NCBI GenBank assembly: GCA_024229515.1
Contig: JAAESI010000232.1
Span: 1 to 64,000 of the forward strand
Direction of reading: 5' to 3'
DNA length: 64,000 nt
Source of the DNA: Pseudomonadota bacterium
GTDB lineage: Bacteria; Myxococcota_A; UBA796; UBA9615
This document shows positions 19,101 to 26,860 of this stretch, piece after piece (the first letter of the stretch is position 1; each line of letters starts with the position of its first letter). The notes beneath the pieces are model-generated. The model had not been told where the DNA came from and searched no databases. It worked only from the letters and a program-made list of their open reading frames with translations. Position numbers and translations under genes: made by a program.

Positions 19101-20628
19101 GGCCGCCTTCCTGCTGCTCCTGCTCCCCGCCGCCGCGCTCGCCCGCCGCCGCCGCACAACGGGGTCAGACCCTGCGAGCTTGCTCGCTTGCGCGGTGCTC
19201 CTGGCGACGTTGCTGCCGGCCGCCGCCCAGGCCGCCGACCCCGCCGCCGCCGCCGAAGCCCTCGCCGACGGCCGCTGCGATGACGCCCTCGCCCTGGCCG
19301 AGGTGTGGACCCTGGAGAAGCCCAACGACGGGGATGCCTGGCTCCACCGCGCCGAAGCCTATCGCTGCCTCGGACAGACCCGCGGCGCCGTGCTCGCGTA
19401 CCGCCGCGCCGATGCCCTTGGAGCCCTCGATGCGGCCGCCCAGATGGTGCGCGACACCCTGGCCGCGCGCCTCGCCACCGTCGTCGCCTCGCCGTCCTCG
19501 TCCCGGCTCCCCTCCCCGCCCCGCTTCCAGGTGCTGCTGGCGGACGGCTCGGTGGTCGAGTCCGTCGTCGCTGGCAACGAGTCCACGCTGGCCGATCTTC
19601 CGTCGTCGACGGACCTGATCCTCCGGGTCGGGGGCCTTGGCTTTGCCCAGGTCGACCACGGGCTCCCCGCGCTCGCTCCGGGCGAGGTCCGGGCCGTCAA
19701 GATCAAGGCGGAGTTCGTCGGTGTCGGCGGGATCCTCCTGCCCCCCGGGGGGCCCGCCGTGGAGGTGACCTTCGCCGATCCCGACGGTTGGGAGCGCCGA
19801 CTGCAGCCCGGTCAGCCCCTGGAGGTGACCGCCGGTCCGGCCGAGGTGTGGGTCGCCAATGACTACGGCCGCCTCAAGTCCCGCCTCACGGTGGTCCGAG
19901 AGAAGACCGCCGAGATCGACCTGCTCCCGCGTCTCCCGTCCGCCCTCAAGCTGGTCGGGGTGCCCGCCGGCTCGTCGGTGCGGGTCTACGCCGCGGGCGA
20001 ACTCTCGGACCCGGTCAACGTCGAACACACCCTCGATCCCACGATCGGGACCATCGACGCCGACACCGGGCTCCGCATCGCGCCGCCGCTGGAGGTGGAT
20101 TCCCTGCCTCCCGGCACCGCCGGCGTGTTCGTGAACCACCCCCTGCTGGGCGCGTCCGCCCTCGAGGTCGTGATCGCCCCGGGGGAGGTCAGCACCTCGT
20201 CGGTCGACTCGGCCGCCATGGAGGGAACCGGGGCGGTACGGGAATCCTGGCTCGCGTGGCAGGCCGAGCATCCCCAGGAGGCCCCCGCCGACCGGGCCAA
20301 GGTGGCGGTTCCAGCCGTCGTGGCCGGCGTTGCAGCCATCGCCGCGGGGGTCTTCGCGGGCCTCGCGGTGGACGCGGGGACCCGCGCGGACACGCTGCGC
20401 GACGAGGCTCGGACCCACGCGGCAGCGGGCGATCACGACGCTGTCTCAGCCGCCTGGTCGAGCCATCAGAGCGCGCTCGGAAGTGAGCGCGCCCTCATCG
20501 CCGGCTCGGCCGTCGCGGGAGGAATCAGCGCCGCGGGTTTGGGCTTCGCGGTATTCTTTGGGACTCAGCGGAAGCCGATCGCCGCAACGTCGGGCGATTG
20601 GGAGCCGTGGCCCCAAGGGAGTGAATGA
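16144..20628 (+). CDS. VCBS-repeat surface lipoprotein fused to a TPR membrane protein
   Basis: A 1494-residue composite. Part 1: lipobox LVAC (Cys19), over a dozen VCBS/FG-GAP blades (GDWDGDGDLDLALA type) to about residue 690, a beta module, 13 Asp-rich hexads (841-918), a MopE-type motif (LDCDDGDAGAYPGAEEICGD) and a sorting-like tail (CSGCS, about 14 hydrophobic residues, ARRRR) ending near 1004. Part 2, from about 1012, looks like a separate protein: a signal-like segment LLACAVLLATLLPAAAQA, a TPR-like segment, beta-rich region and two hydrophobic stretches (about 1385 and 1460). The joint is two small palindromes. Either a genuine fusion or two genes joined by loss of a stop. The second half overlaps the kinase by ATGA. 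Confidence 0.85.
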   Translation: MHLFRALLIGGPLAVLVACSPSSAPSTVSFAAVGDVLWSSPSEPLEGAAYGDWDGDGDLDLALASKGGRDRVYTNDGDGNFSLQWSGSTGDSYDAAWGDVDGDGLPELAIAIEGAATRVYQADGGGGFSSYFSTPQIEDSRAVAWGDWDGDGDLDLVVGNKAQQDRVYANSGGTLSLAWSSPTSEETRDLALGDLNGDGMADLVVASLGQANRVYHATGSTYATNASLGGDDDTRAVAIGDADGDGDFDLAFAGNGGSATVWIRETGTYTEGFSAEDDLDIDDDGVGVAWGDWDLDGDLDLAVAHDGADDVILLNDGSGDFAEGFDTGSTDSRSAALADVDGDGDYDFLAVRSGEASTVYAAEALFPADRTISSNNHHVHGIALGDFDGDGDLDLALGKENQANEVWANDGSGQMTLAWTASLSESTQAVAFGDIDGDGDLDLAAANKDGPDRVWENVGGSFTSLWTSSTSDSRALGWADYDLDGDLDLAFARDNEADVVYANDGSGGLTVGWTAPETDAGRSMAWGDVDGDGDADLAVGNENAANRLYITDAGVLTSAWTSSETSKSHGLAWGDIDGDGDLDLAVANDNQEAHLYANAGGALTLAWTDSTARKAKAVGFVDFDDDGALELYFACENEVDPLYAGDGGGSLVLLGETPYSSKGRGVSAGDLDGDGDEDLVVGTHNDPFEVALNHRVGEGLPQTPTRASVELAGTSAQGPGRVEAELLIGPTFALTLVLTDAESDPAPEVRVEYSTLGGGAWNEATLSGGTTDLTTSPAGTTHSVTWNANTDGVVGSDTMRFRAVVEPQGAAFAEPFQTASQASRTDDLRVWACPLDEEECGDDDDATDDDDATDDDDATDDDDATDDDDATDDDDATDDDDATDDDDATDDDDVTDDDDATDDDDGTDDDDATDDDDSAPSDDADGDGVTADLDCDDGDAGAYPGAEEICGDGIDQDCDASETGDFDDPDCWPASCSGCSTTTRPPAAFLLLLLPAAALARRRRTTGSDPASLLACAVLLATLLPAAAQAADPAAAAEALADGRCDDALALAEVWTLEKPNDGDAWLHRAEAYRCLGQTRGAVLAYRRADALGALDAAAQMVRDTLAARLATVVASPSSSRLPSPPRFQVLLADGSVVESVVAGNESTLADLPSSTDLILRVGGLGFAQVDHGLPALAPGEVRAVKIKAEFVGVGGILLPPGGPAVEVTFADPDGWERRLQPGQPLEVTAGPAEVWVANDYGRLKSRLTVVREKTAEIDLLPRLPSALKLVGVPAGSSVRVYAAGELSDPVNVEHTLDPTIGTIDADTGLRIAPPLEVDSLPPGTAGVFVNHPLLGASALEVVIAPGEVSTSSVDSAAMEGTGAVRESWLAWQAEHPQEAPADRAKVAVPAVVAGVAAIAAGVFAGLAVDAGTRADTLRDEARTHAAAGDHDAVSAAWSSHQSALGSERALIAGSAVAGGISAAGLGFAVFFGTQRKPIAATSGDWEPWPQGSE
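18667..18900 (+). repeat. Asp-rich 18-nt tandem repeat (13 units)
   Basis: Thirteen consecutive 18-nt units encoding DDDDAT (ten copies) or DDDDVT, DDDDGT and DDDDSA. GAC/GAT and ACC/ACG variation between units shows the copies have diverged at synonymous positions while the protein stayed the same. It separates the repeat domain of the surface protein from its sorting tail. Confidence 0.9.
19162..19187. repeat. Two adjacent palindromes (REP-like)
   Basis: GGGTCAGACCC (19162-19172, 5-bp arms, 1-nt centre) is followed after one base by GCGAGCTTGCTCGC (19174-19187, 6-bp arms, TT loop). Both lie in frame within the 16144-20628 reading frame, precisely between the poly-Arg tail of the first half and the signal-like segment of the second. 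This looks like a REP-type intergenic element that became coding. Confidence 0.55.
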
Positions 20629-22463
20629 GGGAAAAGCCGGCCACCGACCTCGTCGATGTTCCCGCCGCCCAAGGACTGAGTGAGCTGACGGAGTTGCTCC
20701 CCGGCGAGAAGCTGGGCCGCTACGAGTTGGAGACGCGGATCGGCGAGGGCGCCTTCGCCGAGGTGTGGCGTGCGGTCGAGATCGGCACGCACGGGTTCCG
20801 CAAGCGCGTGGCGCTCAAGATCCTCAAGCCCGATGGGGACGATCCCGAGAGCCTGGACGCCCTCCTGGACGAAGCCCGCCTCTGCGGTCACCTCCACCAC
20901 CCCGGCCTCGTCGACGTCTACGGCGTCACCACCGATCGCGGCCACACGTTCGTCGCGATGGAGTGGGTGGACGGCATCTCGTTGGACAAGCTGCTCGACC
21001 GCTTCCTGCAGCTCGACCTCCGGGTCCCGCCGTCCGCGGTCATCGACCTCGGCATCCAGATCTGCAAGGCCCTGGACCACGCCCACAACGCGACCGACCA
21101 CGACGGACACGCCCTCGAGCTCATCCACCGCGACCTGAAGCCCGGGAACATCCTCCTGACGTGGAACGGGCACGCCAAGATCACCGACTGGGGTATCGCA
21201 AAAGCGCGGACGTCGAACCGGTCGACGCAGTCGGGGATGCTGCGCGGCACGCCCAGTTACGTCGCCCCCGAGGTCTGGTTGGGGCACCGCGACTTCAAGC
21301 CTGCGAACGACCTCTTCGCCGTCGGCGCGATCCTCTGGGAGATGGCCGCGGGGGAGATCCTCCTGCAGGGCGACATCCCCGTGCTCATCGGCCTCGCCAC
21401 CAACGGGAGCGTCGAGGAGGACATCCAGCGTTTGCGGCTCTTCTCCCCGGAGCTGTGCCCGGCCGTCCGAGGCCTGCTCCAGCGGGATCCGCAGAACCGC
21501 ACCGCGACGGCGGCCGAGACCGCGCGCCTGCTCGAGGCGGCGGTTCGCCAGGTGCCGTCGGGAGGCGGTCTGCCGGCGATGATGCAGCTCGCGGCGCCGA
21601 TCGTCGGCCACGGGGTGGGCCAGTCCGGGCTCTCCGGCCGCGGGATGGAGCTGGTCGAAGGGGGCGGTCACGCGTGGACGGCCCTGCTGGAGTGCGCCGG
21701 CCTGCACGGCCTCGACCTCGACGCGGACGAGACGCTCGTCTCCGCGAGCTTCGACCCGGTCTCGCCGGCGGACCTCGTGGGGCAGACGCGAAAGCTCGGC
21801 ACCGCCCCCCCGCCCGTGCCTCCGGAGCCGCCGTCCAAGCCGCTGACGGTCCGCCCATCTCTGCTCGGAGCGGGGATCGCGGCGGTGCTCTTCGGCTTCA
21901 TCCTCGCGTTTTCGCAGTGGGCCAACGGCGTGGGCCGCGGAGCTCCGCCGGCCGACCCCCCGCCCGTGGCGTCGGCCGCCCCCTCCGCTCCGGCCGCCGA
22001 ACCGAAGGTCGAGGTCGTGCCCGAGCCCCCGCCCGAACCTGTCCCCGGGGACCAGCCCGAGGCCGATGCGTCCGACAAGCCGACCCGCATCTCCCGCGCT
22101 GACATCACGCCCGCGCCCCTGGCGGAGCCGCGACCCAGGACCCCGGCCCCACCACGCCCGAAGGCCACGGCCCCCGCCCCCCCCCCGGCGGCGGCTTCGG
22201 CGGCCGGCTGCATGGTGTTGCAGTCATCCCCCCCCGGCGCCGCGGTGTTCCTGGACGGGGGATCCACCGGCGTGCATGCGGGCACCGGATCGACGGCGAA
22301 GCTGGACGCACCGTCCGGGGCCCACACCATCGGCATGGGCATCGGCGATTCGCCTCAGGTGAGCACGTCGGTAAATCTCAAGGGCGGCCAGAAGGTCACC
22401 GTGTGGTGCGATCTCCTCGGCGGCGCCGGCTGCCGGGTCACCGCCGGGGGAAGCTGCTCCTAG
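20625..22463 (+). CDS. Membrane Ser/Thr protein kinase with PEGA-like domain
   Basis: A 612-residue Hanks-type kinase. The kinase domain covers about residues 28-300: glycine loop IGEGAFAEVWRAV, lysine in VALKILK, catalytic HRDLKPGNILL (about 168), DWG in place of DFG (about 188) and an APE-type segment (YVAPEVW). A single transmembrane helix lies near 414-432 (LGAGIAAVLFGFILAF), then a Pro/Ala/Glu-rich stalk and a PEGA-like C-terminal domain (SSPPGAAVFLDGG from about 530). Catalytic Asp and Lys are present, so activity is likely. The ATG overlaps the preceding stop (ATGA). It could phosphorylate the FHA-ABCG partner nearby (inference). Confidence 0.93.
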   Translation: MREKPATDLVDVPAAQGLSELTELLPGEKLGRYELETRIGEGAFAEVWRAVEIGTHGFRKRVALKILKPDGDDPESLDALLDEARLCGHLHHPGLVDVYGVTTDRGHTFVAMEWVDGISLDKLLDRFLQLDLRVPPSAVIDLGIQICKALDHAHNATDHDGHALELIHRDLKPGNILLTWNGHAKITDWGIAKARTSNRSTQSGMLRGTPSYVAPEVWLGHRDFKPANDLFAVGAILWEMAAGEILLQGDIPVLIGLATNGSVEEDIQRLRLFSPELCPAVRGLLQRDPQNRTATAAETARLLEAAVRQVPSGGGLPAMMQLAAPIVGHGVGQSGLSGRGMELVEGGGHAWTALLECAGLHGLDLDADETLVSASFDPVSPADLVGQTRKLGTAPPPVPPEPPSKPLTVRPSLLGAGIAAVLFGFILAFSQWANGVGRGAPPADPPPVASAAPSAPAAEPKVEVVPEPPPEPVPGDQPEADASDKPTRISRADITPAPLAEPRPRTPAPPRPKATAPAPPPAAASAAGCMVLQSSPPGAAVFLDGGSTGVHAGTGSTAKLDAPSGAHTIGMGIGDSPQVSTSVNLKGGQKVTVWCDLLGGAGCRVTAGGSCS

Positions 22464-25400
22464 GCCGGCGCGGGCTCCATCGCGGCCCAGCTGCCATCGG
22501 TCTCCTCTTCCGCCTCCGGCTCCCGCCGGACCATCTCGGTCGGCTCCCATCCACCCTCGCTCGGGGCCCGCTCGTCGTCGGCCCCGAAGAGCACCCGGAT
22601 GTCCTCCACGATCATGTAGAGCGCGGGCACCAGCAGCAGGATGATGAAGGTCGCGAAGAGCACACCGAAGCCCAGCGAGATGGCCATCGGGATGAGGAAC
22701 TTCGCTTGGACCGACTGCTCGAAGATCATCGGGAGCAGCCCGAAGAAGGTCGTCAGCGACGTCAGCAGGATCGGCCGGAACCGCCGCGCTCCGCCGTTGG
22801 TGATGGCGTCGTAGGCGCTCGCCCCCTGGCGGCGGTACCGGTTGGTCGTATCCACCAGCACCAGCGAGTCGTTCACCACCACGCCGGCCAGCGCGATGAT
22901 GCCCAGCGCGCTCACGAATGACAGCTGGTAGCCCATGATCAGGTGGCCCCAGATGGCACCGACGAACCCGAACGGGATGGCGCTCATGATGATGACCGGC
23001 TGGATGTAGCTCTTCAGCGGGATCGCCAGCAGCGAGAAGATCACGAACATCGCCATGAGGAAGTTCGGCCCCAGGGACGCGAACACCTCGCCCTGCTCGC
23101 GCTGCTCCCCGACGAGGCCGACCTGCAGCCCCGGGTAGTCCTTCTTCAGCCGCGGGATCAGCTCCTCGTTGACGGACTCCAGCACGTTGGTGGGGGACTT
23201 CACGCCCGGCGCCAACGCTCCTTGGATGGTGACCACGCGGCGGCCGTCCTCGCGATCGATCGTGGTCGGCGCGCGGTTCCGCGTGAACTCGGCGACCTGG
23301 GTCAGGGGCACGAACCCGCCCATCGGCGTGCGGATCTCCATCGTCTCCAGGTCGTACTCGCTGACGCGCTGCTCCTTGGGCAAGCGGACCATCACCCGGA
23401 TCTCGTTGCGGCCCCGCTGCTCGCGGAGCGCTTCGGCGCCATAAAACGCCGTGCGGATCTGCTGCGCGACCATCTGGGAGGTCACCCCCAGCGCCCGCGC
23501 CTCGGCCTCCTTGAGCTTGAAGTCGACCTGCCGCTTGCCGCCGACGAAGCCGTTCTCCACGTTCGTCAGGTCCGAGTAGGCGCTGAGGGACGTGGCCACG
23601 TCGGCACTGGCAGTGCCGAGCACGTCGCTGGAGCGGTGCGACAGCTGCAGGGCCACCGCGGCCCCCGCGGACGGGCCGATGGCGGAGGTGAAGATCACCG
23701 AGTCGGCACCGATGAACTCCGGCGTGGCGGCCTGCCAGGCGTCCTTGAACGAGGCGGACGTGAACGTGCGCTGCTCGCCCGGGACGAGGTTGATCTCCAG
23801 GCTGACGATGTGGCTGCCGACCTCGACTCCACCCGGTCCCGGACCCCGCTGCGGGGGGGACTCGCCGACCTGCAGGAACATGCCCCGCAGGTAGGGGTCG
23901 CCGCCGAACTGCTCCATCGTCTCCTCGGCTGTCGCCTGCAGGACCGCTCCGGCGGCCTCGGCCTTCTTGACGTTGGTGCCGTAGGGGAACCGCACGGTGG
24001 CACTCAGCACGTCCCCCTCGAGCGCGGGGAAGAAGCTGCGAGGCACGATGCCGCTGACGACGAGGCTCATCGTGACGGCGAACAGCGCGATGGCGAGGGC
24101 CACGGCGGAGTAGCGCCAGCGGACCACGAGGTCGACGGTCGGCCGGTACACGCGGCGGATGAAGAGCTGCAGGCCGTCGGCGACCTTGCTCTGCACCGCC
24201 ACCACCGGGCGCAGCCAGCGCGGGTCCTCGCCCATGTGGGCCAGGTGCGCGGGGAGGATGAAGAAGGACTCCAGGAGGCTGAAGATCAGCACCCCGATCA
24301 CCATCAGCGGGATGATCCGGAAGATCTTCCCGAACAGCCCCGGGATCATCAGGAGGGGGCTGAACGCCGCGATGGTCGTGAGGATCGCGAACGACACCGG
24401 GGTGACCATCTCGCGGGCCCCGTCGACGGCGGCGTCGAGCTTGCTGCGGCTCCCCGCGAGCATCTTGGAGTAGCCCGCCTCGCCGATGATGATCGCGTCG
24501 TCGACCACCATGCCGAGCACGATGATCAGGGCGAACAGGCTGACCATATTGATGGTCATGTCGAACCCGGGCATCAGCAGGAACGTGCCCAGGAACGAGA
24601 TCGGGATGCCGAGGGCGACCCAGAAAGCGAGCCGGAGGTTGAGGAAGAGCGCGAGCACCAGCAGCACCAGCAGCAGCCCCAGCCGGGCGTTGCGGACGAG
24701 CAGGTCGATGCGGCCGCGGAGCATCTCGCTGTCGTCGCTCCAGACGTCGAGCACGACGTTGCCGGGGAGCTCGCCCCGCAGCTTATCGGCGTAGTCCCGC
24801 ACGGCATCGGCGACGCCCTGGGGGGTCTCATCGCCGACGCGGTAGGCGGTGATGCGCACGGCCCGCTGGCCGTTGTAGAAGCCGGACTGATCGGTCTCGG
24901 CGTAGCCGTCGCGGATCGTGGCGATGTCGGCCAGACGGACCGAGCCGCCCGCGGCCGTGGAGCGGAGGATCATCGAGCCGAACTCGGCCCCGGTCTGCCG
25001 CCGGTCGGACAGCCGTACGAGGATCTCGCCGCTCTCGGTCTTGAGTCCTCCGCCGGGCAGCTCCAGCGACGCCAGCCGGATCTGCGCGGCCACGTCCTGC
25101 AGCGTCAGCCCGAACTCCTCGAGCTTCTCCCGGCTCACCTCGATCGCGATCTCCTGGGCGGGCACGCCCTCGATCTCGACCTGGGTGATGGCCTTGCGGT
25201 TGAGCATCTCCACCCGCGCGCCCTCGGCGATCTCCTGGAGCGTCTGCAGCTCCTGGTCGCCGGCGATGACCAGCGAGATCACCCGCTGCTTCCGGCCGGC
25301 GATGGCGATCTGGGGATCCTCGGCCTCTTCGGGGAACGAGCGGATGCGATCGACCTCGGCCTTCACATCGGCGAGCACGCGGTCGGGGTCGGCGTCGATG

Positions 25401-25696
25401 AGGAGCTCGGCACGCACCGCCCCGGCCCCTTCGGAGGCGCCCGAGGTGACGCGCTTGACGCCGTCGACGCCGCGAACGGCTTCATCGATCGCGAGCACGA
25501 TGCCCTGCTCGACCTCGTCGGGGCTGGCCCCGGGGTACAGGACGGTGACGCGGATGAGGTCGAGGTCGAAGGCGGGGAACACCTCCTGCTTGATCCGGCT
25601 GGCGCCGAGTGCGCCACCGGCGAGGATCACGATCATCAGCAGGTTCGCCGCGACGTGGTTCTTCGCCATCCAGGCGATGGGGCCTGACTGGAGCAT
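22460..25696 (-). CDS. RND efflux transporter permease (AcrB/HAE1-like)
   Basis: A 1078-residue inner-membrane proton-driven pump of the RND superfamily. The N-terminus (NLLMIVILAGGALGASRIKQ then EVFPAFDLDLIRVTVLYPGAS) and the proton-relay helix GMVVDDAIIIGEAG near residue 400 with its adjacent aspartates are typical, as is GVVVNDSLVLVDTTNR in the second half. Length fits. It is the last gene of the tetR-tolC-adaptor-pump operon, 3 nt after the adaptor stop, and its stop codon shares CTAG with the stop of the convergent kinase gene. The substrate (drug, lipid or metal) is not predictable; the lack of Cys/Met-rich metal motifs argues against heavy metals. Confidence 0.95.
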   Translation of the reverse strand: MLQSGPIAWMAKNHVAANLLMIVILAGGALGASRIKQEVFPAFDLDLIRVTVLYPGASPDEVEQGIVLAIDEAVRGVDGVKRVTSGASEGAGAVRAELLIDADPDRVLADVKAEVDRIRSFPEEAEDPQIAIAGRKQRVISLVIAGDQELQTLQEIAEGARVEMLNRKAITQVEIEGVPAQEIAIEVSREKLEEFGLTLQDVAAQIRLASLELPGGGLKTESGEILVRLSDRRQTGAEFGSMILRSTAAGGSVRLADIATIRDGYAETDQSGFYNGQRAVRITAYRVGDETPQGVADAVRDYADKLRGELPGNVVLDVWSDDSEMLRGRIDLLVRNARLGLLLVLLVLALFLNLRLAFWVALGIPISFLGTFLLMPGFDMTINMVSLFALIIVLGMVVDDAIIIGEAGYSKMLAGSRSKLDAAVDGAREMVTPVSFAILTTIAAFSPLLMIPGLFGKIFRIIPLMVIGVLIFSLLESFFILPAHLAHMGEDPRWLRPVVAVQSKVADGLQLFIRRVYRPTVDLVVRWRYSAVALAIALFAVTMSLVVSGIVPRSFFPALEGDVLSATVRFPYGTNVKKAEAAGAVLQATAEETMEQFGGDPYLRGMFLQVGESPPQRGPGPGGVEVGSHIVSLEINLVPGEQRTFTSASFKDAWQAATPEFIGADSVIFTSAIGPSAGAAVALQLSHRSSDVLGTASADVATSLSAYSDLTNVENGFVGGKRQVDFKLKEAEARALGVTSQMVAQQIRTAFYGAEALREQRGRNEIRVMVRLPKEQRVSEYDLETMEIRTPMGGFVPLTQVAEFTRNRAPTTIDREDGRRVVTIQGALAPGVKSPTNVLESVNEELIPRLKKDYPGLQVGLVGEQREQGEVFASLGPNFLMAMFVIFSLLAIPLKSYIQPVIIMSAIPFGFVGAIWGHLIMGYQLSFVSALGIIALAGVVVNDSLVLVDTTNRYRRQGASAYDAITNGGARRFRPILLTSLTTFFGLLPMIFEQSVQAKFLIPMAISLGFGVLFATFIILLLVPALYMIVEDIRVLFGADDERAPSEGGWEPTEMVRREPEAEEETDGSWAAMEPAPA

Positions 25697-25699
25697 CGT

Positions 25700-26860
25700 C
25701 TAGCCCTCCTGGGCGCTGGCCCGGACCGGCGCTCCCTCGATGGGGAGCGACAGCGGCGTGGTCACGACCCGTGCGCCGCCGTCGAGGCCGTCGATGACGA
25801 ACGCGGTGCTTCCGTCCCGCCAGCCGACGGTGACGTCACGCCGCTGCAGGGTCTCCTCGGACGACACGGTCCAGAGGATGGCGCCGTCCACGAGCGCATC
25901 GCGCGGCACGGCGATGGCGCCGTCCACGGGCAGTCCGTCGATCTCGACCTTCACGAACGCACCCGGCAGCAACGGCAGGCCGTCGCCCGCGAGCGGCTTG
26001 TCGATGGCGAGGTAGAGCTCAGCGGTCCGGGTCTGGGGGTCCAGCTGGCCGGCCAGCTGGGTCACGCGAGCTTCCCGTTCGATCCGCTGCCCGCCGCCCA
26101 GGTCCTGGACCACGCGCGCGGTCGAGCCGTCGCTGCCGTTGATGCCGGGGATGGCCACGTGGGCCAGCTGTTCGACGGGGATGGCGACGCGCACGCGGAA
26201 CCGGTCGGTACCCACCAGCGTCACGATCGGCGCGCCGGGGGAGAGCACCTGGCCGAGCTCGGCGGTCTCGTTGAGCACCATCGCGTTGAACGGCGCCTGC
26301 AGGGAGGTCCGCTCGAGGTTGAGCTTGGCCCGGTCGTGGCCGGATTGGGCCGCGACGAGGGCGGCCTCGGCGGTGGCGAGTTGGGGACCGCGCAGCGCCA
26401 GGGGAGCCTCGGACGCGTCCCGACCTTCGCTGAGGAGGTCCCACTCGCGGGCGGCGGTGGCGCCTCGCTGCTTCTCCAACTCGACGTCGAGCTCGGCCTT
26501 CCGGACCCGCGACGCCTCCTGAGCGACGGCCGCCTCGTAGTCGCGGGGGTCGACGCGAAGGAGCGTGGCGCCCCGGCGGAATCGTCCGCCGGGATCGAGC
26601 GCGTCGGCCACGTAGACGACCTCGCCGATGACCAGCGACGACAGGCTCACCTGCCGGTCGCCTTCGACGGTGCCGGTTGCTTCGATGCGGGCGCGGGGGG
26701 CGCCGGCGGCGACCTCGACGTACTCGACGGAGGCGATGCGCGCTTCGGGCGCCTTCTTCTCGGTCTGCTTCTTCTGGGAGATGACGAACCGAGCGGTGCC
26801 GACGCCGACGGCGACGATCACGACGGGGAGGATGAACTTGACGATCTTGGGTGCGGTCAT
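25700..26860 (-). CDS. RND efflux periplasmic adaptor (membrane fusion protein)
   Basis: A 386-residue HlyD/AcrA-type adaptor anchored by one N-terminal helix (IVKFILPVVIVAVGVGTARF). The beta-barrel and lipoyl parts are recognisable (ASVEYVEVAAGAPRARIEAT, LNLERTSLQAPFNAMVLNE, GAPIVTLVG), with a coiled-coil hairpin between them. The frame is open well upstream, but the ATG at 26860 overlaps the tolC stop (ATGA) and begins directly before the membrane helix, so it is the start. It links the RND pump at 22460 to the TolC-type channel gene immediately before it. Confidence 0.93.
   Translation of the reverse strand: MTAPKIVKFILPVVIVAVGVGTARFVISQKKQTEKKAPEARIASVEYVEVAAGAPRARIEATGTVEGDRQVSLSSLVIGEVVYVADALDPGGRFRRGATLLRVDPRDYEAAVAQEASRVRKAELDVELEKQRGATAAREWDLLSEGRDASEAPLALRGPQLATAEAALVAAQSGHDRAKLNLERTSLQAPFNAMVLNETAELGQVLSPGAPIVTLVGTDRFRVRVAIPVEQLAHVAIPGINGSDGSTARVVQDLGGGQRIEREARVTQLAGQLDPQTRTAELYLAIDKPLAGDGLPLLPGAFVKVEIDGLPVDGAIAVPRDALVDGAILWTVSSEETLQRRDVTVGWRDGSTAFVIDGLDGGARVVTTPLSLPIEGAPVRASAQEG

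Noticed and set aside
22943..25687. 914-codon plus-strand frame opposite the RND pump
   Set aside because: Antisense shadow of a clearly conserved pump gene; His/Asp/Arg-rich low-complexity translation.
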